A stretch of DNA of 64,000 bases from Cordia subcordata (GCA_028554755.1 JAPTOF010000005.1:20124001-20188000); one strand, 5' to 3'; counted from the stretch's first letter, positions 44,600-57,375 are shown. Numbers and translations are program-made. Notes: generated by a model not told the origin, from the letters alone.

Positions 44600-46400
44600 G
44601 TTTGATACAGAATATTGGGTACTCTAGAATATTTCATTACTTTGGACTCGAACTGTTCATGTTTTCAAAATCTTGGACCTGTTGGTTGAAAGCTTCTGAA
44701 ACACCTGGTAATTTACGGAAACTTATGTTTTTCCAAATTTGTGGGTCGTTCTGACAGTTGCGTCTTTGGTTTACTCTTTTTCCCTTTTTTTTATTTAAAA
44801 ATAGGAGACAATACTAAAATTAAAGAGAAATTATTTTAGAAAAAGATGTCCTAGATATTAGTACTTATTACTAAGTAGTTTTCTTATAATGTTAGGCTAT
44901 ATTTCAAAGAAGTGCAATATCAAAAAAGGTCGAAGTTGGTGAGTTAATTTATATACTTGTAACCCTCACTTAATGTAACTTAAGATGAGATTCAGATGAA
45001 TAAATATGTTTGACACTCTTTTGCGAAAGGAGGTACAGAGACCAAATGCTAAGAGTTTTCCTTAATCTAAAAAATCGAGACTTGAGAGTCCGACTCAACC
45101 TCAAGTCTATCGATCTCCTAGTTGGTTGCCGCTCTAAGTCCCTTGTAAGGCGCTCAAATTTTTGTCACATTGTCGGAGGCAATTTCCAAATTAATTGCAA
45201 AATGAAAATCCATTTCCCTTGCTCGTCTCTTATCAGTCTGCTAGTGTGCAAGTGACCAAGTAGCATCGAGCGTGGAACTCAGTAAAATTAGAAAAATCGT
45301 ATCATCGCGAGAACATAGAAGCTCCCAATTGGAACCTTTTATCCCTTCATTCGCTTTTTGTATAGAAATATCATATATTAAATGTTAAATGTTTACCCAC
45401 TCGTCTATTTTACTTCTCATTTCAATGCAACTTTTTAAATAATTTTTAGTATTTTGATCAATTGTTGTTGTTTGGTAAAGTAGCGTTTCAAGTAATTTTT
45501 AGTGTTTCAACTAACATTTTTCAAAAACTAAAAATTTTATTCTTTTAGGTAGCTATTAGCTTTTCATTTTTTTTTTGGGCAATTCTACCCTTTTTGCACT
45601 TTTTTTTTTATTTTCTGTTCTTTCTCCAATCTCTTTATATTTTTACCTTTTCTTTCAAAAATATAAATAAAAAATAATATAAAAATAAATTTTATAATTA
45701 TATATAATCAACATTACTAAAAGTATAAATTTTATTAGTATTTTTGCCGATGTACTGTGCAGTACATTGGTTATACGACTCATCACGTTTATTATCAACC
45801 AACTGTGTGACAGATTAAGTTGTTCTTACCATAAGATAGTTATTTTTCTTTTATTATAACTTGTACAATTTTTATAGCCTTATTTATTTGTATATTTTCT
45901 TGAGTATGTACTTTTGTTGATATTATTATAAATTTAAGTTTGTTCTTGACAAACAATGTAAAGTTCTTATGATGTTCAAATATATAGTCTCCATCGTCAT
46001 GGACCATATAGTATATAGATTATATCGAATTAAATTAAATTTTGTTTTATTAGTAGAGGTCAGCATCAAATTCTTATGAAAAAGAATCAGTTCGTTCTCG
46101 GCTACCTGACGTTGCTTTCATTTTTTATTTGAACTTAGAACTAATAATATCACGAATAATATGTCGTTTCTCATGAAATTCAACCCAAAATTATTATTCT
46201 CGGACTTGAACTATTTTTAAAATCCCCAATAAAACAGTAAATTTTGATTCAAGTCAAGCATAGCCTATATTTTCAAGATATTCGACTTCAGCACTTGCGC
46301 AATACATCGGCAAAAATTCCTTTTCGACGGATAACGTAACGTTAAGTAGGGACAGTTGTATACTTTTCTACGAAAAAAATTCTAGAAATTCAAGAGTCAT
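44600..46400. other. Intergenic between CRK copies B and C
   Basis: No gene. It contains a candidate inverted-repeat element (45741-46317). The short frames at 44233-44475 and 45010-45255 have no recognisable domain. Confidence 0.4.
45741..46317. mobile_element. Candidate inverted-repeat element, type unknown
   Basis: TTTTTGCCGATGTACTGTGC at the left recurs inverted at the right (TTTTTGCCGATGTATTGCGC read on the minus strand). The left end is also internally palindromic (TGTACTG/CAGTACA). There is no coding capacity and no clear target duplication. Confidence 0.4.
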
Positions 46401-47586
46401 CAATCAATTTCTTTATTATATTGTTATGAAGACATTTTTCGGAATCATATTGGGAATTTTGTGACTCTGTAACAATAATTCTCCACTGAAACCTCCCTTT
46501 TATAAGATTTTCTGTGCATCTGTTGACGAAATTCAATATAGCTAGCTTTCTAGTTTCTCCTCTCTCTCTCTCTTTTCTTCTTATTATTATTATTTTTATT
46601 AACAATGACAAACTCACTTTTCGTGTAATTATATTAGATCATATTTCAAAATTATAAATTCCGTAGTGTAACAGGATGTCTCAACACATTTGACCGATAT
46701 GTGCTCCTATTATTGCCAAGTACTATTACATGTGTTTCCAAGATTTGTTTTCTACTAATGATTGTACAATTTCATTGAAGACCCTGACTGATCTATAATT
46801 TTTTCTTAGAATATATGTTTATTTATTCTAAATTTTATTAAAAAAAGTTTGAGTTTTTAGTACAAGTTTTTCTTAAAAGTGATAAAGATGCAATGATAAA
46901 GATTAAAGAAACAAACTTATGTGGTTTTCACCTAATGCTTACATCTACTGATAGACGAGATTATTCATTATATTGATCATCAAATACATGGTGAAGAGGA
47001 CTCTGGTTCAAAAGCCCTCAAAATTCTCTTTATTTTACTCTCTGTTTTAGGCATTAACTCAAAATATTAAGATAATATATATAGAATAAAAAGAGACAAA
47101 CAAGTTTTTGAATTTGATCACAACTAGATATCCTAAGGCCCATCATAAATATGGGCCACACTGTACATAATAGTTACCACTGAAACTAAATTTTGGATCC
47201 ATCAGTGGTGGTTTACATAGAAAATGAATCATCTTCTTCCAGAAATCTTAGCTATTCACATTTTTCATCACTTCAACAAGCATAAGATACAGCCTTGGGT
47301 GTATATATATGTGTTACCACCATTGATCTATGAATGGCATTATTAATGAATTGCTATCTATATACCTGCAAGTGGAGAATCAGAAACTCCCAAAAATGAT
47401 GCACATTCTCTTGCAGTATGCAGTACATATATTGTCAAGGCACAAACTGAAATACTTGCATTTCACCTTCATCTTCTCATTGTGGAATGATCATGTGTAT
47501 TGGCTCCACTCTCACCACCATATCAAGATGTCACAGTGAAACCTTCTACCATCTGCAGTTGAAACCGCGGATAAGTCTGACAGAAT

Positions 47587-47705
47587 GCGGTGTCTGTTTG
47601 GTCGGGCTTATTTTGATTGCTCATAAGCACTTTTTATAGAAAATTGTAGGAGACTGCTTCTTGTTTTGGTGCTTATAAGCACCCAAATAAGTACTGCAGA
47701 ACATC
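47587..47705. mobile_element. Foldback MITE in 3' flank of CRK copy C
   Basis: Left GTGTCTGTTTGGTCGGGCTT and a right end with CACCCAAATAAGTAC. The central GCTTATAAGCAC motif is inverted. The same insertion sits at the matching place downstream of copy D (54286-54360), but copies A and B lack it. The element therefore landed before C and D separated. Confidence 0.55.
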
Positions 47706-47748
47706 TTCACAGCATGTGGTTTATACGTGTTTTGCAGTCACTTGAATG

Positions 47749-50708
47749 TCACCTTCCATTGGAACTACTCTTAGTGATGCTGGCAACTGAACCAAAACTG
47801 CTAGAAAAGAAGGGTACTGAAGAGTTCCCTGACATAACATTAAATTCGATGGCCGTCTCGTCTATATAAGGCGGATTGGTGGGTGGAGGGAGATCTTCAT
47901 CCTTCTTTGTCAGAATTTGTAATGCCTCAGACATGGATGGTCGTAATGACGGCATCTCTTGAGTGCACAAAAGGCCTACATGTATCACTCTGAGAATCTC
48001 ATTTTTGAAACTAGTATCATGGAGGTCGTGCAGCAGTAGATTCGAATCAATCAGCTCCTCTGCTGTTCCCTTTTGGAAGTGCTTCCATGTCTATTTCATC
48101 CCAAGTGCCATCTTCAATTAGTGAACTACAGAATGAGTGTAACGCTCAAATGACAGGATTAGTCTACTACTTACAGTTATAACCAAGCTCTCCAAGTATT
48201 CAGATGATTTGCTCTTGTTGTTCTGTCTTCCTGTGACAATTTCCAACACAAGCACTCCGTAGCTGTATACATCTGCTTTTTCCGTCAATTGGCCATGGGT
48301 TAGGTACTCTGGAGCTATATACCCTCTGCAAATTGAAAATAATATATGTAATATTTTTTCTTTTCTTTTTAGTGAAATGAAAGAACTTGTGCTATACACT
48401 TCTCCATTTCTTAGCATTCAGCTTCTGTTATGATCCTTGGAGTGAGACTATGCAATAAGCACTTACAGTGTTCCTGCAACCCCAGTGCTTATGTGACTCT
48501 TATCCTCTTGGAAGGCCCTGACTAAACCAAAATCAGCAATTTTTGCACGCAGCCTTGCATCCATGAGGATGTTGCTTGCTTTTATATCTCTGTGAATAAT
48601 ACGCATCTTTGTGTTCTCATGGAGGTAAACTAAGCCCTCTGCAATGCCCATAATTATCGCAAGTCTCTTCTCCCAGTTTAATACTTTACCCTCATCTGAA
48701 TCTGCAAAATTCACCAGAGATACATCTGAGTTCATTCACAACATGCTGAAGATGATTTATTTTCAGTTCTTTTAACAACGCCGCTATACTCACCAAAAAT
48801 GAAGCAGTCGAGACTCTTGTTTGGCAAGAATTCATAAACTAGAAGGCTTTCACGTCCAGAAAGACTGCATCCCAACAATCTGACAAGATTTTTGTGTTCT
48901 ATGCTGCTAATAATGTTAACTTCATTATAAAATTCTGCTGGCCTATGTACGTTGTTAGAAAAAAGCCTTTTGATGGCAATCTCTCTTCCATCTGGCAAAA
49001 CTCCCTGTAATTTGATACTTCAAGCTTAGAGTCAAGAAGATGCCAGTAGAACAGCCATAATGAGAAAATTGATAACATTAACATAATGTATCTGACCCAA
49101 GTGAAGACTAAGAGACTTATTCAACCCTTTCCTAGACAATGCAGATCCCCTTTTAATGTGTCTGATAGAAGTCTGCTTAAGCCTTAAGTCATTACCTTAT
49201 AAACTATCCCAGATCCACCTTGGCCAAGCTTGTTTGCTTCATCGAATCCATTAGTGGCTTTCTCAAGTGTGGAGTACTTGAAGTTCAAGCTACTATCGGT
49301 AAGAGTCTTGGCCCATTTCTTTGCATCATAATAACCTGAGAAGTTGCAAAAAGAGAATGTTTAGTTTTATCTGTTGTCCTCGACAGGAAGATTGACAACA
49401 ATGTGGAGCAATTGCTCCGTCATCATAATTTGGAGAGAACATTTTATTTGCTTCAGATACTGAGACTGTTCTCAGTGTTACAGAACCATCGAAACAAAAA
49501 TTCTGATACGAAATTAGATTATAAGACAAGTTTTTGGTATCAATGTAAAGCTCATATGTCAAGTTGTCCAGTAAATTTCTTGTTAGAGAGTTTGGCCGCT
49601 AGTATTATTCAAATTGTCAAAGATTTTAATGTGTCTTAAACACAAAATAATCAGATTATATGCAAGTAGACTTCTACCTTTTCTCCTTTTCTCAGTTCTC
49701 CGGTGATGCCAGATGTAAGCTACAACAATTGCTGCTATCACACCAACAACAGCGGAACTAACAACTGCTGCTATAACACCTGTCGGGGTTCCTGAAAAAA
49801 GTCATTACGGAGAATTTGTGGTTACAACTAATCGGACAAGAATTTCAGAACATCCAAAAAAAAAAAAATGAGAAGGAAAGGGAGGAAAATCAAGGAAAAG
49901 CGTATATTCAGAAACATGCAAAGAGGGTGAACATACAGTTCCTCTTACCCTTTGAACTCCCATTGCCTCGCATGGGATTCAAGAAATTGGTGTCTGAGTA
50001 TCTCATGAAGCATCCTGTATTCAGCACACGACCTTCAGACCAGGGCAAGCATCCTAGTATAGAAGTCGAAGCATTCTCCAAACACGCTCTACAAGAGTTA
50101 GCATCCAGCGTCTTCCAGCAATTGGCCAAAGCATAAGCTGACTCATTGCTGGCGTCAGGAACTCTCATCTCGGCTCGTGCATAGCCATTATTGTTTGTTG
50201 CAGCCGAAGCTGCTTGTGACACTGCCCGTCTCGCTGTTTCTTGAAATGCTGAGTCCTTTCTCGTACTATTTCCGCAGATAGCCCTGTCCTCCGGTCCAGT
50301 GTACTCCTGGTAAAAGCTGAAGTTTGCTGTTCTCATGAAACAACCATCAAGGAAAACTGTTGCTCCATTGGAGGGAAAGCACTCTGAAAGAGAGTTGCGT
50401 GCCCCCAAATAGCATAGCGTGCAGTCTGTTGAGGAAAGATCACCGTAACATTGAGCTAGAGCATAAACTGTGTCAGGGCCTTGCCCTGAATTTTCTAGCC
50501 CATAATCTTGTGTTTCTAATTCTTGTCTGATATCATCGGCTGCAGCAACAAAGTTCGTGACATAATTGCTGCTGTTTTGCTGGTCTTGTTCTGTGCATCT
50601 AATCTGTATTCTGTCAGCTCTTGGTTCCCCAAATGCCACTCGTGGTAATATTAACGCCATAACAACAATGAAGAGGGTCAATAAAATTGAGAAGGAACCT
50701 TTCTCCAT
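47749..50708 (-). CDS. Cysteine-rich receptor-like kinase, CRK2/CRK3 type, copy C
   Basis: Coding exons, 5' to 3' on the minus strand: 50708-49949, 49791-49678, 49335-49196, 49004-48794, 48701-48467, 48325-48175, 48090-47749. Phases agree; 650 aa. A signal peptide (1-27, [13 protein letters not shown]...) is followed by two Gnk2 domains with intact C-x8-C-x2-C and a TM helix ([20 protein letters not shown]). The kinase has IK in the VAIK position, [11 protein letters not shown] and APEY. Odd points: the glycine loop reads GQGGSG, with Ser for the usual Phe; DFGLVR replaces DFGLAR; and the tail ends [10 protein letters not shown], not the SMSIFYPR of A and B. The start aligns with Met10 of copies A and B, whose upstream ATG is absent here. 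It is probably still active, but the loop change could alter nucleotide binding. Confidence 0.9.
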
Positions 50709-50761
50709 ATTCCAGAAAAAAGTAAGATTTCCTGGCTAGGCTCTTGTTCTTGTTCTGACTC

Positions 50762-51500
50762 CTGAATCAACTCGATTATAATAACGAAGCAGTCCTGTTT
50801 ATGACAGTAAAGTTACATGAGCTTGCTTAACAATCAGCAAATTCAACAATGATCGGAAGTTTAACAACACACAAGCAACCATTGATCAAAAATTGGATTT
50901 CTGATTATATGGTTGTGAAAATTAGGAAGCTTTGCTTAGCTTTTTTATCATCTTAGTCCTCATCTTGTTTGAAGATCTGGAAATCAGCCTGCCCTATTGG
51001 TTTGCAAAAAGCTATGCTACCTCAACATATATAGACCTCTGAATTGGAAATCAAATTTCGACAACCAAGGAAAAAAAAAAAAGAGCAAACTGGTGCGTTT
51101 TTTTTCACTAGAAAGAAATGAGCTAGTAAATTTAACATGGTATCGGATTCTAGATACTGAGAGGTCTATGGGTTCAAATCTCGCCACCACCCACCCAATT
51201 AGAATTATTAAAACTGTTCACGTATAAAATTGAAAAACAAACTCACGTGGATGCCACCTATTTAGATTTATTAAAACTGTCCACGTTCAAAACTCAGAAC
51301 ACATCAGTTACCTCTCTACAAGTTAAAACTTTAATTTAAAGAAATATTTTTCTACTATAAATAATACTAGCATCAAGTGACTAAGATATTTTCCCATTAC
51401 AAATAGTATTAACTTGGTGAAAACATAAAGATCACAGCAACATGGGCTTTTGAACAATCTAACTTTTGCTTACCTTGTTATAATCTGCACCAACTTGATC
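50762..51500 (-). promoter_or_regulatory. CRK copy C leader and probable 5' UTR intron
   Basis: A GTAAGC donor (exon end 51474) and a TTGATTCAG acceptor (intron end 50762) match the sites in copies A, B and D. The inferred intron is 712 bp. A TATA box is not obvious; TA-rich sequence lies at 51581-51608. A tRNA-like SINE candidate lies within this intron. Confidence 0.4.
51130..51300 (+). mobile_element. Possible tRNA-derived SINE remnant in CRK-C leader intron
   Basis: TTAACATGGTATCGGATTC resembles a pol III A-box region, and GGTTCAAATCT at 51171-51181 matches the B-box consensus at a plausible spacing. A partly duplicated ATTATTAAAACTGT(T/C)CACGT tail follows. A cloverleaf does not form, so it is not a functional tRNA gene. 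Copy D lacks this segment. Confidence 0.3.
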
Positions 51501-51719
51501 ATGCATGAATGGCTGATGATACTCAATTCTTCATATGATTATCTAACCATGTGATTATCTAACCATGGCTGCTGAGGAAGAGTATATATATATATATATA
51601 TATATATACACAAAACTAACAAGTGGCATGCAGGTGGAAGGTGGTGCAAGCTATTATCTGGAGAAAGTCTTCATGTCTGACCAAGAAAAGAGTTGAACAA
51701 AATATTGTTGGATCATTCA

Positions 51720-52347
51720 TTATTGGACTGCTCACATTTTCAAACTCTGACTACTTTATTTCGGGACGCATCTGGCGTGGTTATTTGCAAAATGGGTTTA
51801 GTTGTCTCAAGTTGCGGTTGTCCGTTGTCGTCTCAATTCTGAATAGGACTTTCTTTGTCTCCTAATATTACGATATTATTATATAGTTTAAGCTTTTATG
51901 TAAGTGAAAGTTGCATAAAAGTTGATGTATTTTTAAAATTTGTTGATATAATTTTTGTGGTTTAAAAAATATTGTATATTGGCTTAAATCGTAAGTTTTT
52001 CTGATAAAGTTAATAGAAAATGTATATATACATACATACGATGTATTTTGACTTGTTAATAACGAAAAAAGCTCAAGTCAATTGGTGCAAATTTTTCTGT
52101 CTATTTTTAAACATTGTGCAAATTCCCTCCTTTGATCCTAAAAATGGTGCAAAATCTCCCCCTCTAATTTTGAAAATAGTGTTCGCTCTTCTTCTAATTT
52201 GAAATAAGGTGCAGATACACTCTAGATGAGTGAAAAATTGAAAACATATCTCTTAAAATATGTAGATTTCTTAGTTTAAATGACTACTTATTAAATAATA
52301 CAAATACATTCAATAGTAGCTGAATGTATATAAACAAAAAAAGGTCT

Positions 52348-52381
<34 letters not shown>

Positions 52382-54088
52382 TTCACCATATAAGTGGTGT
52401 ATTTACACCTTATTTCAAACCAAAGGGAAAAATTTGCATAATTCTAAAATCAGAGAGAAGAATTTGCAACAATTCAGAAATTTTCATTAACTCTAACGAA
52501 AAAATAACTGCAGGGGCTAATATGCAACTTTTTTAAACCGCACGGGTTATGAATGAGTTTTGAAACGATAGGGCATTAAATGCAACTTTCATTAAACAAA
52601 TTCATTATAGTCTAAAAATAATCCAACTTACATGTGAGGAATGTATTGATACAACTGTTGCCTCTCTAAAAATTTATATTTTTAGATAAAATGATAACTT
52701 GATATTTCTATTGCTATAAACTTGGTTAAAAGAATCCAGGCTGGCAGAATGTGTAGTTATCACTCTATAAAACCTCACTTGCTTATCAAAGATATTCTAT
52801 GCATTTGTTGAAGAATTCATAGTTAGCAAAGTTACTCTTGGATTTTAACACAATAATTTAGAGAATATTTTGATATTTTCTTCCATATTAGTTTTGTGCA
52901 TAATTGGCCTATTAACACCGAACTTAAATATTTTAGACCAATTAAATTAAATTCAGTGTATCGAAAGTCAACAATTTCAACCTTGTTACATCACAACCTC
53001 AATTGGGATATTCCTTTTCATTTAGAAACAATATCTAGGAGTGACATTGTTGTGGTGTGCATGTTTGAGTGACTAGGTCCAACGTTTACTTTTCCTTGGA
53101 TTCCTAATTTTATTCAATGTTCATATTGGAATGTCCAAAAGTTCAAGTCTTGCTTGAAATGTCAACAAGACATTTCCATAGGATTTTGGTGGGTCCTCGA
53201 TAGGGTTGGATGAAAATATTAATATTTTGGCAAAATTAATTATAAAATCTTTTTGGCGTGATAATCACCACCCTCTTGTATGTTTTCTTGATGTTTTATT
53301 TGATTATTTGTTATATAGTAGATCATATATTTCAAGATTATAGTTTCACTACTTGTTTGATTAATATATGCTCCTATTGTTATGAAGTGCTTTTAGATGG
53401 CTTATCAAGATGTGTTTTGCGTTAATTGTGTGTAATTTCTTCACGATCCCGACTGATTTGTAAATTTTACTTAAAATATATGTTTATTTACCTAAATTTT
53501 TTTTGAGAAAAATGTGCGCTTTTAGTACAAAATTTTCTTAAAAACGAGAAAGATGCAATGATAAAAACACAAATTTACGTGTTTCAACTTAATTTTAAAT
53601 TTATTAACAGACAAGAGATTATTCACTATATTGGTCATCTAATACATGGTAAAGAGGGCTCGGGCTCAAAAGTCCTCAAATCTCTCTTTCTTCTTGCTCT
53701 CTGTCTCACGCCCTAACTTAATAAAATAAGTTAATATAGATAATTTGAGAAAAAAAAAAAAAAAGGATAGAGAGAGAGAAAAAAACAACTAGATGTCCAA
53801 AGGCCCCTAAAAAATACGGGCCACACCCTACATTGTAGTTACCACCGAAACAAAATTTTGGATTCGGCGGTTTACATATAAAATGAATCATCTCCTTCCA
53901 GAAATCCTAGCTATTCACATTTTCTATCGGTTGAACAAGAATGAGATACAGGGTTGGTTACACACACAAACACACACCCACACACACATATATATATATA
54001 TTTATTTATTGCTGTCTAATATTTACAAAGTGGGGAATCAGAAACTGCCCAAAAAAACTTAAAATAATGCACTCTCTTGCAGTATGCA

Positions 54089-54141
<53 letters not shown>

Positions 54142-54290
54142 CCACGGCACAAAGTGAAGTTCTTGCATATCACCTTCATCTTCTCATTGTGGAATGATAT
54201 GTGTATTGACTCTAATCTCACCACCATGTCCAGATGTCACAGTGAAACCCATCTGCAGTTGAAACCGCGGAAAAGTGTGGTGGAATGCAG
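51720..54290. other. Spacer between CRK copies C and D
   Basis: No gene. From about 53300 on (possibly 52740) the sequence matches the 3' flank of copy C (from about 46620, possibly 46450), marking the start of the duplicated unit. It includes CA/TA repeats at 52349-52381 and 53960-54000. Confidence 0.5.
54094..54139. repeat. (TA)n microsatellite
   Basis: About 23 TA units in the 3' flank of CRK copy D. The matching place in copy C (near 47425) reads GTACATATATTG and is not expanded. Confidence 0.9.
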
Positions 54291-54360
54291 TGTCTGGTTG
54301 GCTGTGCTTATTTTTAGTCTTTATAAGCACCCAAATAAGTACCACCAAACAGGCTCTTAG
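54286..54360. mobile_element. Foldback MITE in 3' flank of CRK copy D
   Basis: Same insertion as at 47587-47705 but shortened inside. The left end TGTCTGGTTGGCTGTGCTTA and the right end, read on the minus strand as GAGCCTGTTTGGTGGTACTT, remain recognisable. Confidence 0.55.
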
Positions 54361-54396
54361 CATGTGGTTTTTACATTTTTTGCAGTCACTTGAATG

Positions 54397-57328
54397 TCAC
54401 CTTCGATTGAAACTACTATTAGCGATGCTAGCAACTGAACCAGAACTGCTAGAAAAGAGGGGCTATGATATAACATTAAATTCAACAGCTGTCTCGTCTA
54501 TAAAAGGTGGATTGGTGGGTGGAGGGAGATCTTCATCCTTTTTCAGCATTTGTAATGCCTCAGACATGGATGGTCGCAATGACGGGATCTCTTGAGTGCA
54601 CAAAAGCCCTACATGATTGCTCTGAGAATCTCATTTTTGAAACTAGTATCATGGTGGTTGTGCAACATTAGATTTGGATCGATCAGCATCTCTGATGCTC
54701 CCCGCTGGAAATGCTTCCATGTCTATTTCATCCCAAGCACCATTTTCGTTTAGTGAACTACAGAATGAATGTAATACTCAAATGACAGAATTAGTCTACT
54801 ACTTACAGTTGTAACAAAGCTCTCCGAGTATTTGAATGATTTGCTCCTGTTATTCTGTCTTCCTGTGACAGTTTCCAGCACAAGCACTCCAAAGCTGTAT
54901 ACATCTGCTTTTTCTGTCAATTGGCCATGGGCTAGGTTCTCTGGAGCTATATATCCCCTGCAAATTGACAACAATATATTACATATATATATATGTGTGT
55001 GTGTGTGTGTGTATATGTATGTATCAGTTTTCTTTTCTTTTGATTGAAATGAACGAACTAGCGCTATATACTTCTTCGTTTTCTACATTTAGTTGCTATT
55101 ATGATCCAGATTGAGACTATGGAAAGTACTTACAATGTTCCCGCAACCCCAGTGCTCATGTGACTCTTATCTTCTTGGAAGGCCCTGACTAAACCAAAAT
55201 CAGCAATTTTTGCACGCAGTCTCTCATCCAAGAGGACGTTACTTTCTTTTACGTCTTTGTGAATAATTCGTATCTTTGTGTTCTCGTGGAGGTAAACTAA
55301 GCCCTCTGCAATCCCTATAATTATCACAAATCTCTTCTCCCAGTTTAGTACTTTACTCTCATCTGAATCTGCAAAGTTTAGACAGAGATGCATCTGAGTT
55401 CATTCACAACATGCTGAAGATGACTATTTTCAGTTTTTTCCAAACAGCACTGCTGTACTCACCAAAAATGAAGCAGTCGAGACTCTTGTTTGGCAAAAAT
55501 TCATAAACTAGAAGGCTTTCATGTCCAGAAAGGCTGCACCCCAAGAATCTGACAAGATTTTTGTGTTCGATACTGCTAATAACGTTAACTTCATTGTAAA
55601 ATTCTGCTGGTCTGTGTATGTTGTTAGAAAAAAGCCTTTTGATGGCAATCTCTCCTGTCTGGCAAACTCCCTGTAATTTGATACTTCAAGCTTAAGTCAA
55701 GAGGATGCCAATATAACAGCGATAATGAGAAAATTGATAACATTAACATAATGCATCTGATGCAAGTGGAGACCGATAGACTTATTCAACCCTTTCCTAG
55801 ACAATGCAGATCCCTTTTAATGTATCTGATAGAAGTCTGCTTAAGCCTCAAGTCATTACCTTGTAAACTATCCCAGATCCACCTTGCCCAAGCTTGTTTG
55901 CTTCACTGAAACCACTAGTGGCTTTCTCAAGTGTGGTGTACTTGAAGTTCAAGCTACTATCAGTAAGAATCTTGGCCCATTTCTTAGCATCATAAGAACC
56001 TGAGAAGTTGCAAAAAGAGGACGTTTAGTTTTATCTGTTGTCCTCGATAGGAAGTTTGGCAACAATGTGGAGCAATTGCTAAGATCATCATCATAATTTG
56101 GAGAGGACATTTCATTCACTTCGGATACTTAGACCATGGTCAGTATTACAGAAGTATTGACCCTAAAGTTGTGATTTGAAATTAGATTTTAAGACCAAAG
56201 TTCATGCATATCAATGTAAAGCTCGTATATCAAGTTGGCCAGTAATTTTCTTAAGATTTTGGCCACTAGTGTTATTCAAATTGTTGAAGGTTTTAATGCG
56301 TCTTAAACACAAAATAATCAGATTATATGCAAGTAGGTTTCTACCTTTTCTCTTTTTCTCTGTTCTCCTGTGATGCCAGATGTAAGCTACAATGATTGCT
56401 GCTAGCCCACCAACAACTGCAGTACTGACAACCGCTGCTATAACACCTGTTGGGGTTCCTGAAAAAGCAATTACAGAAAAGAAAATAGGAAAGGAAAAGG
56501 GAAGAAGACCAAGGGAAAGCGTTTACTCAGACGTATGCAAAGAAGGTGAACATAGAGTTCCTCTTACCCTTTGAACTCCTGTTGACTGGTATAGGATTCA
56601 AGAAATTGGTGTCGGAGTATCTCATGAAGCATCCTGTATTCAGCGCACGACCTTCAGACCAGGGCAAGCATCCTAGTATAGAAGTCGAAGCATTCTCCAA
56701 ACACGCTCTACAAGAGTTAGCATCCAGCGCCTTCCAACAATTGGCCACAACATAAGCTGACTCATTGCTGGCGTCAGCGACTCTCATCTCAGCTCGTGCA
56801 TAGCTGTAATTGTTTGTTGCACCAGAAGCTGCTTGCAACACTGCCCGTCTTACTGTTTCTTGGAATGCCGAATCCTTTCTCGTAGTATTCCCACAGATAG
56901 CCCTGTCCTCTGGTCCAGTGTACTCCTGAAAAAAGCTGTAGTTTTCAGTTCGGATGAAACAACCATCAAGGAAAAGTTTTCCTCCATTGAAGGGATAGCA
57001 CCCAAAAAGAGAGTTGCGTGCCTCTAGATAGCATAGCGGTGCAGTCCGTTGAGGAAAGATCACCATAACATTGAGCTAGAGCATAAACTCTATCAGGGCC
57101 TAGCCCCGAATTTTCTAGTCCATAACCTTGTCTTTCTAAATCTTGTCTGATATTATCGGATGCAACAATAAAGTTCGTGACAAAAATGCTGCTGTTTTGC
57201 TGGGGTTGTTTCGAGAATGTCAACTGTACTCTGTCAGCTCTTGGTTCCCCTGATGTTACTCGTGGTAATACTAAAGCCATGACAATCATAAAGAGGATCA
57301 ATAATATTGAGAAGGACCCTTTCTTCAT
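54397..57328 (-). pseudogene. CRK2/CRK3-type receptor kinase, copy D, pseudogene
   Basis: Exon equivalents on the minus strand: 57328-56568, 56458-56345, 55999-55860, 55670-55463, 55368-55134, 54957-54807, 54722-54397. Splice sites are kept, but the frame is not. One extra base near 57038 breaks the first Gnk2 domain (exon 761 nt against 760 in C). Exon 7 has lost one base near 54612, giving a stop at 54611-54609 and truncating the kinase C-lobe. Small deletions in exon 4 (3 nt net) and exon 7 (about 15 nt more) add to this. Key residues are also changed: the N-terminal Cys of the mature domain is Phe, HRD is HKD in HKDVKESN, and APEY is APEN. It is most similar to copy C. A truncated product or RNA is possible, but not a normal receptor. 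Confidence 0.88.
54991..55012. repeat. (GT)n microsatellite in CRK-D intron
   Basis: TA then GT units in the intron between exon equivalents 5 and 6. Confidence 0.85.
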
Positions 57329-57375
57329 ATTCCAGAGAAAAGTAAGATTTCCTGGCTAGATTCTTGTTCTGACTC

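Noticed and set aside
51130..51190. Possible tRNA gene
   Set aside because: A and B boxes are suggestive, but no acceptor stem or cloverleaf forms. At best it is a SINE remnant.
54275..54595. 106-codon plus-strand frame
   Set aside because: It is antisense to the 3' end of CRK-D. Similar antisense frames occur over the other CRK exons as codon-bias shadows.
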